Assembly (NCBI GenBank): GCA_026008535.1
Contig: BRKX01000003.1
Span: 21,814,001-21,878,000, forward strand
Length of the DNA stretch: 64,000 nt
Source of the DNA: Perilla frutescens
Taxonomy: Eukaryota > Streptophyta > Magnoliopsida > Lamiales > Lamiaceae
Reading direction: 5' to 3'
Both the position numbers and the translations under genes were made by a program. Position 1 is the stretch's first letter. Every line of letters starts with the position of its first letter. This document shows positions 25,284 to 36,250 of the stretch, piece after piece. The notes under the pieces were generated by a model that saw only the letters and a list, made by a program, of their open reading frames with translations, did no database searches and was not told the origin of the DNA.

Positions 25284-26681
25284 TGTTCAGTAATTTAATT
25301 TCACCTAACCTGCAAATGTATAGCGAGGTTTCTAGTATAATAGTGAACAAGGTCGAATCCACAGAGACTTAAATTCTACTTACTAGTTATTCTATCTATC
25401 CTAACTCTGCTATCTAGACTACCCAAAATTTAGAGATTTTAACAAATGAAATAAAACAAGTAAATAACTCGCAAAAATAAATTCACAGCAGATAAAGTTG
25501 TAGAGAAGAATTATCAAGAAGAAATGCGCATTCTAGGATTGAACAATCATCAGATAATTCATCTTATTAACTAATCCAATAACTATGCCTATGTTGGGAT
25601 TTAAATCACACTAGAGCACCCACTTAGCTATTCAGATCCTCTTCTCAGAGAATTAAGAATGTTGATTACACTATAAATAACAATGTCTCCATTTATTATC
25701 TAAAATGCAACTCCTAAATGATCAATAGGTTTAAATGCTCTCACCAGTAATCTCAACTCTCTCGAGTGTTATTAATTACTATGTTAATTATTATATTCTA
25801 GTGTTGAAACTCCTCTCTCGATTTATGAATCAACACAACCAATTACATCAATTAATGGCCAATTAATTAACATAAACAAATACAGCCCAAGAATAATTAA
25901 AGTGCAATAAAAATCATTGACATAAAATTGAAATTAATAATAAGATTTCATAAATGAATCATGAGTCAACCCTAGAACACTAGGGTTTAGTTGTTCATAA
26001 TGAAATAAACAAAAGAAATCAAATTCAGGATGTTCATGGCTAGACAAGAATTAAACTAAATAAAATCCGGAAGAATAAATCTATCTCTAATCTTGACTTG
26101 CTTGAAATCCTCTGGCGTGTTCTTCGCGATGCATTTTCTCCACAGCAAACCTCTGTTTCAAACTTAGGGTATGATGATTGATGTCTAATTTTCGCCCAAA
26201 CAGCCCGCTTCAGTCGCGACCAGAGTCGCGACCCTTCCGCCCGTGAATCAGCCCGTGAATCCACGTGGCATGACGTGGCGCCACGTGGCGTGAAATTCGC
26301 GGTCTTCACCTTATTCACTACCGGGGTCGCTAATTTTTTTCTTCTGCACCCCTCCCCTGTCGCGACACTGCAGTGTTCTACTCAAAGTGATTCGCGACCC
26401 TACAGTCGTGATCGGGTCGCGGGTTCAAGCTCGCGATTTCCTTCTCGGCTTATTTCATCCCGTTTTCTCAACCAATCTCTTAATGTACTCTTTTGGGACT
26501 CCACACTCGCTTCAATCTTTTAAAGCATCCAATATTGACGAACAAACCTGCAAAATACATCAAGCACAACCAACTCCCAAAAACTCGGGAAAACTCGAAT
26601 AAACTGAGATAAAACACACTTAAGTCATACAAAACACGACACAAAAGTGTATCAAAAACAGTGTAAAATCTCAATTTATCA
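25284..26681 (-). mobile_element. Solo LTR, Ty3/gypsy-like (1,398 bp)
   Basis: Plus-strand ends are TGTTCAGTAATT and CTCAATTTATCA, flanked by CCCAC on both sides (25,279-25,283 and 26,682-26,686). Read on the minus strand it starts TGATAAATTGAGATTTTACA and contains TTTTGCAGG and, near its end, AGTCTCTGTGGATTCGACC followed by ACTATTATACTAG, the LTR-end signature of plant gypsy elements. Open frames inside it (26,040-26,686) are not genes. It lies in the Ulp1-like relic of MULE C. Confidence 0.85.
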
Positions 26682-27353
26682 CCCACAAAACAAACACATT
26701 ATTTACATTTTATTAAAAAAATTGATTGTTAGAATGATTAATCAACAACCAATACCCACATGCATATCAGCGAATTGTAAGCTCGAATATCTAGTTGCTT
26801 AAATGGGGCTTCTCCTATATATGCAGCAGCATGTTTTACATAATAATCCCATATTAATATGCTACTCATATCTGAATAATTTGTTAAGCATTACATAGTA
26901 ATTTGCTAAACACATGGAACCAAATCAAATCAAAACAAATAAACCAAACAATTAACCAACAACAAATACCAATAAAATCAAACAATTTGTGAGAAATCTG
27001 TTAAGTATATCTTACCAATTTGCTAATAATAAATAACTAATTTGCTAAAAACACCAAGCCAGCTCAAATCAAATTTTGATTAATAAAAAGTTTAAGCAAA
27101 AAACAAATACCAATAACATTTTCTCTTCATATCTAACTCATTTGCTATAATCAAAACGTCAATTTGCTACCAATAAAATGTTACCTTATCAACATTGCAT
27201 CCCGACTCCTTAGCATGTTCTCCGAGTACCAGAATAAGATTTCCAACAACCGGGGTTGATACACTAATCTGCAATCACATAAATGGAAATAAGTAAACAT
27301 AATTATAGTAAACAATATCTACACAGCTATATTACCTGATTCTGTGCATGCTC

Positions 27354-28793
27354 TGTTAGTTTTGTATACTGGAAGACTTGTCTTTGTATACTTTTCTGAT
27401 AATATGATGATATGAAATGAAAGTTATTGCAGTCACTGTTTGCATTTAGATTATGTTCTATAATTGTTCTATGCAATGTTCCATATACTTACATTGTAGA
27501 TGATATGGTGTGGGGAGTCACATGGTAAGATCATATCATTAGACCCTTGTAATGTATTAAAGAGCTCACGACTTAGATGGTCCTGAACACACCATCGGTA
27601 CACCGTAGAATAATCTGATAAGTTAGTTTATCTTGACTAACTGATTATTCTAGTACACTCATTAGTGTATTGAGAAGGATCACGATAGGATACTATTCTC
27701 TATCTCTGACCCAGTTACTGAGAGAATAAAGATCCACAGGGTTCGGGTTCTGAACTCATGTGATATTGGCGAGCATATGTGTGCGTTGTTTATTACTTTG
27801 ATTTATCAATGAGTGAAATCTTTTCGTAGATCAAACTCGATATCTTGGGTAATGACAATTTATACATGATGTCTCGAGCAGTATGCATGAGCACCGTGTC
27901 CTGGTGCGCCAGGTTGATGATGTTCTCTTGAGGAAACACAAGTTCATGTTGAAACCCTGCAGGTGGAATTTATTCCTTACATGATAAAGCTTGTGTGGTA
28001 CTACTCAAGGTTTTAGATGTTAATTAATTATAGCTGTCAGAGGCTGACATAATTAATTAATGAACATTATATCTTAAATACGGGGAATGGCTGGATTAAA
28101 GGAGAAAGCATATTCGTAAATATGTATTAAATTGGTAGGTCAGTTTTACTTCTTTAGTGGAATAAAAGTAAAACTTAATTTATTTAATTATATCCTAAGT
28201 TTATTGGATATTGGATATTAAATAAATTAGTGGGCCAATTTAATATTCTTCTAGATCCCTGTTGTAGCCCAATTGACTGATAGTGGACTAGATATTGAAC
28301 TTGAGATAGAGGCCCAAACCCAGTAGGGTTTGAGAAGCAAATTTTCGCCCACTTCTCTATTTAATAGAGAAGGGGGGACGAAAATTTGGTCATAGGAAAT
28401 CAGCCCCTCTTTGTCTCTCAAAGTTATCCATAGATTTCACAAACTTATCTAGTAGATTTCAGCCCACTCTGAATCTAGATACAGTCCGGGAATACAACAG
28501 AAGATCTTGGAGTGGAATACTGTGTTGGTCGAATTTTTGAGGAAAAAGGGGCGCCACTTTTGTGTTCATTCAACAGCAAGATTAGATCTTTAATCTTGTC
28601 CACATACCGTCTATCGATTTGTAAGTAGATTCATTTCTATGTTTCCGCTTTATTATATTCGAATCTGCTATGCATGTTATTTCTGTTAGACTGTGATAAG
28701 CATACATGTGACATAAAAATATGATTTGCATGAACATGGATTAATGAATAACAAAATGATCCTGCGGTGGTTTAATTTGAAAAAACCCCAACA
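27354..28793 (+). mobile_element. Solo LTR, Ty1/copia-like (copy 2)
   Basis: Starts TGTTAGTTTTGTATACTGG and ends AAAACCCCAACA. The target duplication TGCTC is perfect (27,349-27,353 and 28,794-28,798). It is the same family as the solo LTR at 10,939-12,467 but in the opposite direction. GTTTCCGC close to the right end and a TATA-like stretch near 28,362 suggest plus orientation. Removing it rejoins GTGCATGCTC to AGCTCCCGGTG in the Ulp1-like relic. Confidence 0.85.
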
Positions 28794-30639
28794 TGCTCAG
28801 CTCCCGGTGCTTGGTCTTCTGTGACCTGTAGTATTTTAATAAGTAATATTAGGAAGGAATAATAATGTGACAGATATCAAAGAATTTTTAATTTAATATT
28901 TACCTCTTTCATTGTGTTACCATCAATGGGATCAACAACTTCACGCGCTACATTCATGACACCCGCCCAGTTCTGCGTGAAACCCAGACTGAAACTGGGC
29001 CCATCAAGATGTCTCTTCAGCAAATCCCTTTTTAGGGCTATTTCTTCTATCTCCAACAGTGCAGCAATGTAGTCTGGATTATCCCAGAATTTCATATCCT
29101 CTTGTGTGGCCCTTGGCTGGGACGTGCAAGGCGTATCAAGATTGGCACTGGTGCTGCTCGGCTAACCAACAACGTGGCCTCTATGGTTTTTCTGAATGCC
29201 ACATTATCCAATATCTCGATCGGCAGTCGACTAATGGTTGACATAATAAGTGACAATGTGTCACTTATTATCTTGCCCTTCTTCAGGAAGTCGGCGGCAA
29301 CAACCTTTATGTCAGTCAAGTCTTCAATGTTTGCTTCTTAGACAATGACTGGCTCTTCTTCCACTCTGTGACCGTCTACTTGTTCTTCTTGATGCTCCAT
29401 GGGTGCACCATCATCGGGTTGTGCCTCTGCCCGTGCACCACCTGCTTCATCTCTAGCTGCAACATGTACTGGTTCATGCTCATCTCTAGCTGCAACAACT
29501 TCTGCTTCTGTGCATGGGCCAGAGCAGAATCCATTCCCAAATCCTCCATCTTCAATTTCTAAGTTTTGCCTCCGTAGAAACATCTTATCCTTCCATTCCT
29601 TAATGGTCGGGATACTCCATGGAACCCTCCTGTAACCTAGCACAACCCGGTCCATGTACAACAACTACATCATGAAGATTATTTACAAAATTAGTATTTC
29701 ATTAGAATAATGACATTCGATATTGTAAATCAATTTTTGAGTAGCCTAATATAAATGACAAACACTTATAGTTACTAACAAGGATTGTCCAGTGTAAAAA
29801 TTGTCCTTGCTCTTCTGCCAAACAGTGGTGTGCTCAACCAAACACTTGATGACATAGTTGCACTAATCAAGATCTGTTACTCTGTCTACCTCTCGAAAGT
29901 TATCAAGTATTTAAGGCGACGCGTAGCTGTTGTCTATGCTTTCAATTAGGCAACATGTCACTAACACCATAAAGTGCCTCTTAAACCAAGTGCCCCCGTC
30001 AACCTCTTCCATAGTAGCATCACAAACATTCTTCGCAAGTATCTTCCTACAATTTACATCTGTAAACCTCTTCCACCAATCCTTAGATAAGCCCGCTTCT
30101 GCATTTTTTGCCTTTCTCAAAATAGGGTGGGGTCCTCTTGGGAAGCCGAAGATCAACTGGCATCTTCACCTGCATGGACACGTCGATCCCCCTCAAGCAC
30201 TATCTCGCACCTCTTCATGTCGAAGTTGTCTAACACCCAATAAGTGATCTTTGGAGGCACGTCTTTTATATCAAGGTGCAGTAAGGCACCAAATCCTAAA
30301 TGTCGAACACTTTGCTTTTGAGTTTCATTAAATTTCGCTATTGCATTCCGCAGAGCTATAGGATTAGTTCAATTTTTAAGATTTGAGAAATCTTCCCTTG
30401 GGCGTTTCTCGACCGCATTCAATTTTGGATTTTACACATGTGGACCTGCAGTATCGCATTCAGCTACATTCACATCATGCCGTCGCTTTGACCTAGCCTC
30501 ACAATCGCATTCGTCGTCACCTGCTAAAACAAAAAAGAAAAGGATCACGTTAGATGCTAACATTTTTAAGAACATAACAAATACCACATTTGAAATATTA
30601 ATCAAAAATCAATACGCATAGGCTTTTATAATCACATAT

Positions 30640-32560
30640 AAATCATTTTGCTAAATACTAATGTTAATTTGATACAAACAAAATAAAGCCACATACCATA
30701 AAAATATATTAGTAGTCTGCTATTAGTTTCTAAATAATTTGCTAATTACACCTTCATAATTTGCTATATATAGCACACCAGTCTATTCATATATTCCTAA
30801 TTTGCTATAAGCAAAACGTAAATCTACTATAAACAAACGAATTTGCTATAAATACCAATTTGATATAAACTTTTTAATACACCTGACTACATTATATAAA
30901 ATTATTTGAAGAAATAAATTACATATTACATGAGGCCAACTAGTAGGGAATTGAAGGGCGGAAGCAAGATATAAACAGATAATTATTTTATTATGATACC
31001 ATGGAATGATAAACTTACTGTTATTCATATTCTCTCGGCTTCTCTTTTTATCCTCTCGTGTCGGCTGTCTCGATTGTGCTTCTGTATCACAATAAAAGAA
31101 AAAAAAGACAACATTATAAACATCTTACGCCAAAAGTAATTTTGCTAAAATATATCAATAAAAAATGACAAACAAAGATTGATCATATAGATGCAATACA
31201 CGATATCCATAAATTAAATATGATATATACAACCCCAATATCAGATAACTAAATAATTTTCATATAACCACAACCTACAGCCATAAAAATTTCAAGTATT
31301 CAATACATGAAATCAATAATTCATTCCCGCATTTAAATACAGAAACATAAATTAAAGACATGAAAGCACAAGTATTCAACTCATAACATCAAAAATTACT
31401 TCACAAAATCAGTGAAAATATTAAAAAATGGTCTGACAACACCAAGCATTACTTATCTCAATAATCTGCTAATCATGTCTTAATAATTTGCTAATTTTAA
31501 CTCACTAATTTGCTATAAACAGAACATCAGGTTGATAAAACACGAATTCAAGTAGCAAATTTTCACAGTTTTACTATTTGCTAATAATATCGTAATAATT
31601 TGCTAGACACAAAGCCTGAACGGTTTATCTTCACCTCTATAATCATCCAACTTCACGATTTGCTAATCATATATGTCAAATTTGCTATAAAATAATATAA
31701 ATATGTTATAAACTTCCCCAATTTGACATAAATAACAAATATTCATACAATACCAACAGTCAACATATCACGAGATGAAGACAACAGCACCACATTTCTT
31801 GACAAAATCCCAACAGTGGACACGTAAATCAATCATACAGACCACATAACTCAATCATAAAGACGGTATTCTCCACTAGCAAATGGAAGATAACTCTAAA
31901 TTTGCTAATCATAAAATACTAATTCGCTAATCATATAGTACTAATTTGCTAATTATTTCTAACTGATTTGCTAATTATATCTTCTTAGTTTCGCTTTAAA
32001 AATTAAATAAAATATAATACACTAGACCAATATATTATTTTGCTATAATGACATATCAATTAGATATAAAGAAACTACCTTTTGCGCGACTACCTGACGT
32101 TCCTTCTTTCGCAGAACCCTCCTTCTTGTTGTTAACTAAAAATTCGAATAAAATGCTCATCAGAATTATTCGATGCAAAACAATAAATTCTTTGATATAA
32201 AGATAGGATAATTTTTCTATAAACAACATGACAAATTGCTAATAATTACGTATCAATTTGCTAAAATCAGGATATACAGATGCAAGAAGATGATAGAGGT
32301 GTTTTCTGTCTGAAAGGAGCACAATTTTTGCTAATAATATCGTAATAATTTGCTATAAACAAGATCTAAAATTGCTAAAAATAAATTATCAATTTCCTAA
32401 AACCAATATATACAACTGCAACATTTGCTAATAATGTCGTAATAATTTGCTATAAACCAATACCAACATGCTAAAAACACGATATTCATTTACAAATCTT
32501 TTTACATGTAACTGGATTGTAATGTTATTTATTCCTTTTCAATTTGCTAAAAACATTAAA
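30640..32560 (-). repeat. Dispersed TTAGCA(A) motif array in introns of the Ulp1-like relic
   Basis: On the plus strand the motif reads TTTGCTAAT, TTTGCTATAA or close variants. I count 27 TGCTA pentamers in this 1.9 kb; at this base composition about two would be expected by chance (my estimate). They are not spaced at a fixed period. Similar density is seen around 24,900-25,250 and 26,880-27,180. On the sense strand of this gene the motif is TTAGCAAA, the same orientation relative to transcription as in the transposase arm. Confidence 0.8.
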
Positions 32561-32619
32561 CCACTCTAATCATCTATTAATAATTTGAAGAAATGGCAGG
32601 CTAAATACCTGTTCGTACG

Positions 32620-32900
32620 GACTTCGACCCCTTCATCTTTGTTCCGGCGAGCAACGAGTTGCGCAGAAGCAGGAGCGGCGGCGACAGCGTAGGCGCGGCG
32701 CCGGCGACGTAGGCGCCGCGATGGGCGGCGAAGGCACGGCGGCGTAGACGTGATTTTACACCTCCGGCAATGGAGACTCGCGACTGAGCAGACGCGGTAA
32801 TGGCGGTGTAGAGGCTGAGACAACGGCGTAGGCACGACGACGACGGCGTAGGCGCGGCGGCGCAGGCGTTCCTCGATTGTGCTATAGACGAGCGACGGAA
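32620..32900 (-). promoter_or_regulatory. GC-rich leader next to the right end of MULE C
   Basis: A sharply GC- and CpG-rich block in an AT-rich setting, about 300 bp inside the right terminal repeat. It is built from degenerate repeats of GTAGGCGCGGCG type. It stands directly upstream of the first basic exon of the Ulp1-like gene on the minus strand, so it is probably the 5' leader or promoter-proximal region. The reading frames through it (32,566-32,921) look like translated low-complexity repeats. It might also be captured host sequence. Confidence 0.45.
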
Positions 32901-33208
32901 CTGCTTTTCTAGGGTTTTCAAATGATTTGGAATTAAAAATGGGATTATTTTGTTAAAACAGCCGATTTTTGAGTATATAAAAATCTTTTTATTTTGTAAA
33001 TTTTTTTAAAATGGATATTTGGGGTTCTCAATAATACCCTTACTATAATTCAGCTTTTGGTATAAATTTATCATTTTACAATTTAACCCCTAAAATCTGT
33101 AATAGATCTTGACCATTAAAAATGCAGAGATCTATGGGTGTAAATGGTTCCTAGTTCCTACACAGGGGTATGGTTCTCATTTTAACCCACCCCTATATAT
33201 ATATATAT

Positions 33209-34327
33209 GGAATGGATCAAATAGAAACCAAATCCCCCGTGAGAACTTAGGAACCAATCCTAACCTTAGATTTGATTAAATCTAATGACCATAATTTAGT
33301 CAAAGTAAGGTGGCAAACTTGTAATATTTGAGAACTTAATGAAGGCGGGGTTATTTTCATAATTTAGAAATTAGGTTATGTTTTTAAGGATTTTGGGCCC
33401 AATTCTCGGAATTAAATAGACAACGCTTTAAAACCGTTATCTTTTCTAGCGTTGTATTAATATGCTAACATGAAAGATTTATATTGCTAACATCAACAGA
33501 TTTTGTTGCTAACATGAGGTAGACTCATATTGCTAACTTGACGAGATCATAATATTAAATTGACACGTATTAAACACCACACATATAACATTTGACCACA
33601 TTTAAAATAATATTGTGTAACATGTGTAACATCATTCATACATACAACATATTGCTAATATGTTAGAGAATATACACACTGCTAATATGTGACTAATAAT
33701 TTGTTAATATGTTAGTAACATGTTGTTAATATATGAATAATGATATGCTAATATGACTTAAATTCTCAAATATTACAAGTTTTCAAAATAATATTAAGTA
33801 TTGGTAAAATTATAATTATTTATGAACTTAACTATATATAGCTCGTACTTTAACTATTTTCTCATGAAAGCAACTTAAAATTCAAAGTCGTGCATAAAAA
33901 ATTTCATGTTAGCAACATAAACACAAGATATGAGCAATATTGTGATATCATATTAGCAAATGTCTGACAGTTACGAGTTGAATATACGTGAAAAAAAAAG
34001 TTTTTTGTATTTTTCATCAATTTTTGCTCAAATAAACATATGCACTATGGATCTTAAATGAAAGAGCATGAAAAAATCTTTAATTTGATATATTTTTTGC
34101 TTAAATTGGATAAAAAACGAGTAAGTTATGATTATTTAAAGTTTTTAAGAATTTTTTAAAAGATGATGACATCACTTTATAAAAAAAAAATCTGGAATTA
34201 CCCCTTATATTTCGAATTTTACATATTTACAACTATGTCACCGCCTTTAATCCACCAAGTCATCAAAATCCTTGAATTTAATTGGTTCTAGGTTCTCACG
34301 GGGGGATTGGTTCGTATTTGAACCCAC

Positions 34328-34330
<3 letters not shown>
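33209..34330 (+). mobile_element. MULE D, non-autonomous (1.1 kb)
   Basis: The left end reads GGAATGGATCAAATAGAAACC then CGTGAGAACTTAGGAACCAAT-like sequence; the right end reversed reads GGGGTGGGTTCAAATACGAA then GAGAACCTAGAACCAAT. It has no coding capacity. The left interior has TGCTAACAT motifs, the right interior has GTTAGCAAC and ATTAGCAAATG. The region 33,990-34,290 matches the right ends of A and E. It follows MULE C with only a TA tract between. Confidence 0.75.
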
Positions 34331-34362
<32 letters not shown>

Positions 34363-34364
<2 letters not shown>

Positions 34365-35400
34365 CTAATTTTGAATTTCATATAATTTCAAAATTAAATA
34401 AATATATAAAAACAAATAAAAATATTATACATAATCTTGCAAATTTTAGTCACTGGACTCTAAAATAGCAACTCAACCTGCCTCCTTTTTTGGTGGGTAG
34501 AGATCGGCCCAACGGACTAATCCATTTTGACAGCTCTACCTAAACTCCTAGAGTTTAAGAGTTGTGGTTTGTGGGTGCTTCTTCATATAATGACGACCCT
34601 TATTGAAGGTTGAAAATCATATTAAATTGTTCAACACACTAGCTTGTAATTATTTGTCAAAGGTTCGTTTAAAAATCAGTTCGACAAGTATATCAAATAA
34701 GTTTGAAATGATTTCATATTCAATACGATTTAAAGCTTGGTTCGAACTTAAACTCTATATTTAAAAATTGAGCAAATATGTATAAAAATATCAAATTACT
34801 CGAGCTTGACTTATGTTTGACTCGATTAAATGTCATTTGAGTTCAACTCGATAAATAATCAAAACAAGCTCAAGTATAATTTTTAACACTCGGTATTATT
34901 TCAAAAAAGTTTAAATAATATACATTTAACTCAACTCGACTTATTTACTGCCATGCTCCTATCCAACAACGTATATTATCGGGAAATTCTATGTTGATGG
35001 TTGGGGTAGTATCCCAACTACTAATACACTATTTAAAAAATAATAAAATTGTATTAGATAGATAATAAAAAAATTATTATAATGTATTAATGATTGGAGC
35101 AGTGCGGTATGGTAAAATTCCCCAATATTATCATTTAACATCCTAAAGTTGCCTTTAATCCCGTATAATTTATTAATAACAAAATTTGAAGAAAATAAAC
35201 AATGGTTTAACATCTATTTAACAACTTTATAAAAATAAAATAAAACCCCTAATAAAAGAATGTTGATTGTATTTACTAAAAAAAAATTGCAATCAATAAA
35301 ATTCGTCACGATATAATATACTATGAAATTAAAAAAAAAAAAATCAACGAAACCGACTTTCTGCACAGCCCCCTGGCGCACGTTAGGGGCCCCCACGTGA
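34363..35400. other. Intergenic stretch, no gene seen
   Basis: AT-rich sequence between MULE D and the first host gene. The open frames at 34,989-35,405 on the minus strand are low-complexity and show no domain. A palindromic pair of CACGTG-type boxes (CCACGTGACTCACGTG, 35,393-35,408) overlaps the stop codon of the neighbouring gene. Confidence 0.5.
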
Positions 35401-35401
35401 C

Positions 35402-35887
35402 TCACGTGCTCGGCGCATCATCCTTCAATAGACTACACTGCGCCGGAATCGCCGCATACCGCGACGGGAAGTCTCGGAAAACCCCGTCGTCCTCGAATTG
35501 ACCGTTTTGCCCCGGGCCTTGGTCGAAATTCAACGCGTAGCTACAAGGATCGTACTGGAATTTCCCAGACTTGGGCCGCGCCGGCGCCTTGTTGAAGCGG
35601 CGGATGAACGTCTTCCACTTGGGCCCCGCCGCCAGCTCCGACCATTCCCTCACCTTCTTAAACGCATTCAATTTGTCACTACACCAACTCCGGTAACCGC
35701 TGCCGTCGTGTTGTTGTTCGTTCTCCGACGTCGAAATCCGCTCCCAATTCTTCGTTTTATAGCAAGGGAAGGTCCAAACGCAGCAGCCGCATCGGCGGCG
35801 GAAGAATGCGGCTTCCTCGAAATCTTCGGGTGAAACCTCGACTTTCCGGTTGGATTCCGGCGTGGTAGTTTGCAGTTGTGAAGCCAT
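35402..35887 (-). CDS. Conserved plant protein of unknown function (161 residues)
   Basis: A single uninterrupted exon that starts at ATG 35,887 and stops at TGA 35,402-35,404. Composition is unlike the AT-rich neighbourhood, with strong codon structure. Visible features are a Cys cluster FFRRRCGCCVW near residue 30, a central WSELAAGPKWKTFIRRFN stretch, and near residue 108 the signature KFQYDPCSYALNFD, followed by FRDFPSRYAAIP. This signature marks a family of small, intronless plant proteins, some labelled stress-induced in annotations, with no established biochemical role. There is no signal peptide or membrane segment. A TATA-like element lies about 120 bp upstream. The length is normal for the family. 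The gene looks intact; its function is unknown. Confidence 0.85.
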   Translation of the reverse strand: MASQLQTTTPESNRKVEVSPEDFEEAAFFRRRCGCCVWTFPCYKTKNWERISTSENEQQHDGSGYRSWCSDKLNAFKKVREWSELAAGPKWKTFIRRFNKAPARPKSGKFQYDPCSYALNFDQGPGQNGQFEDDGVFRDFPSRYAAIPAQCSLLKDDAPST

Positions 35888-36006
35888 GAATGGAGGACTT
35901 ATGAAGAGAGAGAAACGGAGAATTGGAGAAAGGAGACGAGATTCTCCTCCCTCTGCAAACCCTAAGCGGTATGGCTCTCTCGCTTTTCTTCGTCAGTAGC
36001 TGTTGT

Positions 36007-36020
36007 GTGTATATATATAC
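36007..36020 (-). promoter_or_regulatory. Probable TATA box of the 161-residue gene
   Basis: On the minus strand GTATATATATACAC lies about 125 bp upstream of the start codon at 35,887, followed by a CT-rich leader (CTCTCTCTTCATAAG). The distance suits a plant TATA box with a short 5' leader. Confidence 0.5.
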
Positions 36021-36250
36021 AACGGGAATATGTGTACGTTGAGGAAGGGGTACCGGCTACCGAGAAGGCCGGTGAACAGGTGTTATATATTTATGCATAT
36101 ACATATGTATAATGGGAATATTAGTCTTAGGAGATATTTTGCTGGCACCGCCTAATGCTTTTAGTAGGTTTATTAAGGTATATTATTATATACCATATAC
36201 AATCTTTTTACAAAAAAAGACAAAAACAAAAACACACGGAAAAAAAAAAA

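Larger units (their letters stand above)
22983..32640 (-). pseudogene. Ulp1-like (peptidase C48) multi-exon gene of MULE C, disrupted
   Basis: Pieces run leftwards. Short basic exons come first: MKGSKSVRT (32,610-32,640), NNKKEGSAKEGTSGSRAKG (about 32,080-32,135) and a Lys/Arg-rich exon at 31,025-31,075. Next is the N-terminal plant domain at 30,360-29,911 (GFGALLHLDIKDVPPK, YWVLDNFD, then after a frameshift FGFPRGPHPI, DWWKRFTD, FKRHFMVLVTCCLIES) and exons at 29,664-28,877 (LYMDRVVLGYRRVPW, WKDKMF). At the end come the protease signatures: HHFHFYLMCFEL with the His (23,560), IIDNS with the Asp, LDCGI with the nucleophile Cys (about 23,230), and RHMETYKDGSLRHW (from 23,216). A stop follows the Cys motif directly. 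Two solo LTRs split the gene. Such proteins would cleave SUMO-like modifiers; activity here is excluded. Confidence 0.7.
16627..33193 (+). mobile_element. MULE C, about 16.6 kb, with transposase and Ulp1-like genes
   Basis: The left end has ATCAAATGAGAACCAATGCC then TGTGTAGGAACTAGGAA (16,637-16,674). The right end, reversed, has GGGGTGGGTTAAAATGAGAA then TGTGTAGGAACTAGGAACC. The ends therefore match as terminal inverted repeats of roughly 50 bp. Inside, a FAR1-type transposase relic is read rightwards and a Ulp1-like relic leftwards, so the two genes converge near 22.5 kb, as mudrA and mudrB do in MuDR. Three solo LTRs (18,215; 25,284; 27,354) account for about 4.2 kb, so the original was about 12.4 kb. 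Plant MULEs with Ulp1-like genes are known as KAONASHI elements; membership of that group is inference. Confidence 0.7.

Noticed and set aside
26040..26686. Several overlapping 70-90-codon frames
   Set aside because: They lie within a solo LTR defined by target duplications, on both strands, without domain similarity.
29059..29635. Plus-strand frames at 29,059-29,635
   Set aside because: Antisense to the Ulp1-like exons, whose minus-strand product matches the known plant domain.
30640..32560. CRISPR-like array of regularly spaced short repeats
   Set aside because: The repeated words are only 6-10 bp, spacing is irregular, and the setting is a plant nuclear transposon.
35498..35833. Plus-strand 111-codon frame opposite the 161-residue gene
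   Set aside because: An antisense shadow of a GC-rich coding exon; the composition explains it.
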